In this document: piece by piece, positions 5,731 to 9,199 of the stretch
Position numbering within the stretch: the stretch's first letter is position 1
Layout: every line of letters starts with the position of its first letter
Position numbers and translations under genes: made by a program
From: M3007 sp046299435
Lineage (GTDB): Bacteria; Bacteroidota; Bacteroidia; Chitinophagales; Saprospiraceae
Length of the DNA stretch: 9,199 nt
Reading direction: 5' to 3'
NCBI GenBank assembly: GCA_046299435.1
Contig: JBKBIC010000193.1
Coordinates: 1-9,199, forward strand
The notes under the pieces: generated by a model
The model's database searches: none
What the model saw: the letters and a program-made list of their open reading frames with translations, nothing else
What the model was told of the DNA's origin: nothing

Positions 5731-8700
5731 GTGGTACTACGTTTTTTCCTTTGCTTGTCCTTTTTAGTCCCGCTTAGCCTTTTCGCACAACAACTATCGG
5801 TCACAGCTACATCCACGCCATCCACTTGCTCCGCCAACGGCACTATCACCGTGACCGCAACTGGCGGCACTGGCAACTACTCTTACACCGTGACCAAAGC
5901 CGGCTTCTCGGCTGGGCCGCAGAGCCAAAACCTCTTCCAAGCACTGCCGCCGGGCAACTACACCGTGCGCGTGCAGTCGGGTTCTTCCAATGCCAATACC
6001 ACCACGTCGGTCGCCGACGAGTACGATTTGCCGAACATGACCCTGCAAGTCGGCTCCTGCGGCCTGACGGCCAATGTGACCAACGGGCGGCCCCCGTTCA
6101 CGTTCCGTCGCTCCGCGACCGGCCCGACCGGCCCGTGGAGCAACGCACAACCTTCGCCGACTTACCTGAACTTGGCACAAGGCCAGTATTGGATACAAGC
6201 CACCGACGACTGCGGGAATACCATCGTCAAAAGTGCCAACATCAACGGCAACACCAGCCTGAGTGTGGACGTGGCGTTCGTGCCCGGCGGCGTGCAAGCC
6301 ACTGGTAAAAACGGCACGGGCAAATACACTTTCTCGCTCATCTCCGACGGCGTGACAACCACCAACACCACCGGCTTCTTCCCCGAAACCCTGTTTAGCT
6401 GCGACGAGATGACCATGCGCGTCAACGACGGCTGCGACACTGAAAACAAAAAATTCACGCTCAGCCTCTCGCTCAACCTCAAATGCGTCAAATTCCTCGA
6501 CGGCACGGCCACGCTCGAAGTCACGGGCGGCAAGCCGCCGTTCGTGTTCGAGGCCGTCGGCCTGCCCAACAACTCGACGGGCGTTTTCAGCGGGCTGCTG
6601 CCCAATTCGCAGGAATACCAATTCAAGGTGACGGATGCCTGCGGCAAATTCCGCACCCTGAACGTCAAACGCCAGACCCTACTCTTTGACCCCACGCCCC
6701 TGCGCTGCACGACCGATACCCTCACGCTCCAAGTCGAGCGCAGCTGCCAGAACTTCTCTTATGCTTTCCCGACGTATAACCTCACTTGCCCGACTTGCAC
6801 GGGCATCAACACAGCCAGCGGCACAACCGCCCAGTCGTACATGACCTTCACGGGGGCCACGCCGGGCAACATCACCGTCACCTCGACCGATGCCTGCGGC
6901 GAAGTGACCACTTGCCGCGACAGTCTCGGACTGTATTTGTTCGCGGGTTGCGACTCCATCTCGGCACAGTTGGCAGATTTCTTCATCTGCGACGGCTTTT
7001 ATTCCTCCAAACGCTACTTCACCGGCCCCAACATCAGCTACAAACTCTACGGCCCCAACGGCTCGCTCGTACAGGCCAACTCGAAAGGCATTTTCCGAAA
7101 CCTGACCACCTATGGCACCTACCGCGTGACCGTCACCAGCGGCGTATGTGGCGATTTCGAGGCATTCATCAACCTCGAACCAGCCCTGCCTTTCAACCCG
7201 AAATGGAACGCCGCCCTCACCTACTCCCTCGCTTCGACGGGCAAATGCGCACCAGCGTGGACGGTCAAAATTGACATCGCCGAAGGCCCGTATTACCTCA
7301 CGGGCGGCCCCGACCAACTCAAAATGCAGGTGGACGACGAGCACGTCCCGACCGACTGCTCCGACCACACGCTCGAAGGCATGAAGCCGGGCAGTTATGT
7401 CCTCTGGTCGCGCTCGCGCTGCGACAGCGTCCACGTCATCCTGCCCGAAATTTTTGATTTTGAATTGAAGGCTTTTGTCCGCTCGGACTGCCCCGGCGAC
7501 GCGGTCGTCGAGGCACGCGGCAATCGCACCCGCAACGAATGGCGCGACTGGTTCGCCTCGCGCGGCCTCAACAACTGGAACCCCGGCCCGTACAACGCCA
7601 GCTACCGTGACCACTACACCATTGATGAAGCCGGCCTCGTGGCAGCCTCGCCGCACCAAGGCACGCCCTATTTTTTCACAGGACTTGATGCTGGGCCGCA
7701 CACTGTTTATATGTATGCCTTCGGCAACTGCCCGGTGGACACAGCCTCCGTCGTGGTGCCCGAAAAGAAAAAAGTGGAACTCAAATTCCAGCCCAACGTC
7801 ATTTGCGACGGCGAAAACGCGCTCGTCGCCCGCTGCCAAATCTCGGAAGGCAAACCGCCGTACACCCTGCAACAGGTGGACTGCAACGACCCGTCCGTCT
7901 CCGTCCGCCAATGGACGAGCATGGACACGCTCATAGAAGTCTCCGACCTGCCGCTCGGCCTGCACTGCTTCCGCCTCGTGGACAGCTGCGGCAACAGCGG
8001 CGACTACCAAGTTGCGGCGGGCTATTTGTCCGACACTATTCTCCCAAAATACACCTGCGACGGCACCCTCGAACTCACGGTGGATGAGTTCCCATTTGAT
8101 TATCAATGGTTTAATGCCACAGGCCAGCCCATCGCAGGGGCTACATCGCACACATTGAGCATCCCCGCGCCGACGGCAAACACCGCTTTTTCGGTCGAAG
8201 TCAACACGGGCGATTGCCTGCTGAGCCGCGATTTGACGCTACCCTACCTCGAAATCACACCGACCATCACCACCGACCCGGTCGATGCTGTCGTTTGCGG
8301 CAACACTCCACTTTCACTTTCGGCCCTCGCCGCCAATGCTGCGGGATTTGAGTGGTCGGACGGCAGCACACAACCGACACTCCAAATTACCGGAAGTGGC
8401 ACCTTCACCGTGACGGTGACCAACGCACTCGGCTGCACCAATTCCGAGACCATCGAAGTAAAACTCTCACCGCCGCAAGTAGCCACCATCACCGGCCCCA
8501 CCGACCTCTGCACTGGAAGCACCATCGAACTGAACGCACCGACGGGCTATGCCACCTACAACTGGTCGAACGGCCAAACCACCCCGACCGTCACCGTCAG
8601 CGTACCGGGCAACATCTCCCTCGAAATCCGGGATACGCTCGGCTGCATCTGGCAAAACAGCCAAATGGTCGTCGAACGCCCGTTGCCCAAGCCGCAAATC

Positions 8701-9199
8701 ACCGGCTCCGAAGCAGTCTGCGCCGGCCTCACGGCAACACTCGACGGCGGCACAGGCTACGCCAGCTACGTCTGGTCGAACGGCCAAACCACCCAAAAAG
8801 CAGCCGTCGGCGGCGGCTGGCACTATTTGACCGTCAAATCCGACTTCGGGTGCGAAGGCATTGACTCGTTTTTTGTGGAAGAAATCCCGCTTTTTACCGC
8901 CAGCGTTTCTGCCGATACAACGATTTGCGTGGGCGGAAAAGCCCGGATTTTGCCCGTACTGGGGGCGCATTTGCCCGGCGCGCAGCTGTTTTGGAGTGCG
9001 AACGGCGTATTTTACGACAAATCCAACGCCGCCCAACAGGACGGAGCCATCGTGGTTTCGCCCTCGGAAAGCACAGTTTTCACCCTCGATTCTATCCAAT
9101 TCCCCGGCTACGATTGCCCATTTTCGGGCCTGCCAGCCGATGTGAAAATCGCGGTGGACATCGTGGATGTGAAGTTGCAGCGCGTGACAAATGACAACG
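5731..9199 (+). CDS. Giant secreted protein with SprB-like and PKD/Ig-like repeats (3' end outside window)
   Basis: The frame is open to the window edge: 1156 codons with no stop. GTG at 5731 is preferred because MVLRFFLCLSFLVPLSLFA is a textbook signal peptide with cleavage before QQ. An in-frame ATG at 5605 would add 42 residues ahead of it. The mature part begins with about nine SprB-like units of 50-80 residues. Each opens near a cysteine (C33, C110, C224, C252, C326, C420, C506, C587, C692). Most contain G-x-PP-[FY]-x-[FL] or similar and close with D-x-C-G or a related cysteine (C161, C235, C304, C389, C473, C564, C667, C753). Five Ig/PKD-like units follow, marked by tryptophans W793, W875, W945, W1015 and W1088. 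Three of them carry WS[ND]G and are spaced exactly 70 residues apart. Such proteins in Bacteroidota usually end in a gliding-motility-type (T9SS type B) C-terminal domain. That end lies beyond the window, so this is expected rather than seen. A surface adhesin or structural role is inferred. No catalytic domain is visible. Confidence 0.88.
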   Translation, partial: MVLRFFLCLSFLVPLSLFAQQLSVTATSTPSTCSANGTITVTATGGTGNYSYTVTKAGFSAGPQSQNLFQALPPGNYTVRVQSGSSNANTTTSVADEYDLPNMTLQVGSCGLTANVTNGRPPFTFRRSATGPTGPWSNAQPSPTYLNLAQGQYWIQATDDCGNTIVKSANINGNTSLSVDVAFVPGGVQATGKNGTGKYTFSLISDGVTTTNTTGFFPETLFSCDEMTMRVNDGCDTENKKFTLSLSLNLKCVKFLDGTATLEVTGGKPPFVFEAVGLPNNSTGVFSGLLPNSQEYQFKVTDACGKFRTLNVKRQTLLFDPTPLRCTTDTLTLQVERSCQNFSYAFPTYNLTCPTCTGINTASGTTAQSYMTFTGATPGNITVTSTDACGEVTTCRDSLGLYLFAGCDSISAQLADFFICDGFYSSKRYFTGPNISYKLYGPNGSLVQANSKGIFRNLTTYGTYRVTVTSGVCGDFEAFINLEPALPFNPKWNAALTYSLASTGKCAPAWTVKIDIAEGPYYLTGGPDQLKMQVDDEHVPTDCSDHTLEGMKPGSYVLWSRSRCDSVHVILPEIFDFELKAFVRSDCPGDAVVEARGNRTRNEWRDWFASRGLNNWNPGPYNASYRDHYTIDEAGLVAASPHQGTPYFFTGLDAGPHTVYMYAFGNCPVDTASVVVPEKKKVELKFQPNVICDGENALVARCQISEGKPPYTLQQVDCNDPSVSVRQWTSMDTLIEVSDLPLGLHCFRLVDSCGNSGDYQVAAGYLSDTILPKYTCDGTLELTVDEFPFDYQWFNATGQPIAGATSHTLSIPAPTANTAFSVEVNTGDCLLSRDLTLPYLEITPTITTDPVDAVVCGNTPLSLSALAANAAGFEWSDGSTQPTLQITGSGTFTVTVTNALGCTNSETIEVKLSPPQVATITGPTDLCTGSTIELNAPTGYATYNWSNGQTTPTVTVSVPGNISLEIRDTLGCIWQNSQMVVERPLPKPQITGSEAVCAGLTATLDGGTGYASYVWSNGQTTQKAAVGGGWHYLTVKSDFGCEGIDSFFVEEIPLFTASVSADTTICVGGKARILPVLGAHLPGAQLFWSANGVFYDKSNAAQQDGAIVVSPSESTVFTLDSIQFPGYDCPFSGLPADVKIAVDIVDVKLQRVTNDN
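8542..8793 (+). repeat. 70-codon direct repeat within the giant surface-protein gene
   Basis: The 42 bases at 8542-8583 match 8752-8793 at 37 positions. A 23-bp block (8562-8584 and 8772-8794) is identical. The offset is 210 bp, exactly 70 codons. Both copies encode GY-A-x-Y-x-WSNGQTT. A third, more diverged unit (FEWSDGST, W at codon 8353) lies another 210 bp upstream. This indicates tandem duplication of an Ig-like domain, with the last two copies either recent or kept alike by gene conversion. Confidence 0.8.

Noticed and set aside
6679..8151. 490-codon open frame on the minus strand opposite the giant surface-protein gene
   Set aside because: No domain, signal peptide or motif was recognised. 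The plus frame is continuous and carries regular repeats. The open antisense frame is explained by frequent C/G at third codon positions.

Overview
The window comes from a GC-rich member of the Bacteroidota. The evidence is a type IX secretion system (T9SS) type A C-terminal sorting domain, a large FG-GAP/ASPIC-UnbV lipoprotein of the kind common in this phylum, a giant secreted protein built from SprB-like and PKD/Ig-like repeats, and the absence of Shine-Dalgarno sequences. The high GC together with these families suggests a Saprospiria-like lineage, but that placement is an inference. No RNA gene, transposase or CRISPR array was seen.

Layout: bases 1-122 hold a cluster of CGCAGAG/CTCTGCG repeat units and a possible weak terminator. 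Two minus-strand genes follow, transcribed from right to left. The upstream one (5408-1905) encodes a 1167-residue lipoprotein with seven FG-GAP calcium-loop motifs, an ASPIC/UnbV domain and seven more FG-GAP motifs. After a 30-bp gap comes the downstream one (1874-123), a 583-residue secreted beta-propeller-like protein with a T9SS type A sorting domain. A 322-bp divergent spacer (5409-5730) separates this pair from a plus-strand gene that starts near 5731 and runs off the right edge. It encodes at least 1156 residues of cysteine-framed SprB-like units followed by tandem Ig-like units. All three products carry export signals, so the window is a cell-surface or secreted-protein locus. The precise substrates cannot be read from the sequence.

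The most notable signal is inside the lipoprotein gene. A roughly 26-30 bp C-tract/G-tract palindromic element occurs three times (4151-4180, 4465-4494, 4638-4663). It is always in the same reading frame and always at the same structural position, the N-x-G-x-F turn after a calcium motif, in three consecutive propeller units. One copy has an adjacent 7-bp tandem repeat. This looks like a mobile palindromic repeat family tolerated as in-frame loop insertions. Other points of note are a CTCTGC-type repeat at both ends of the minus-strand gene pair, an A10 tract in the spacer of a candidate promoter, and a 70-codon duplication in the giant surface protein.
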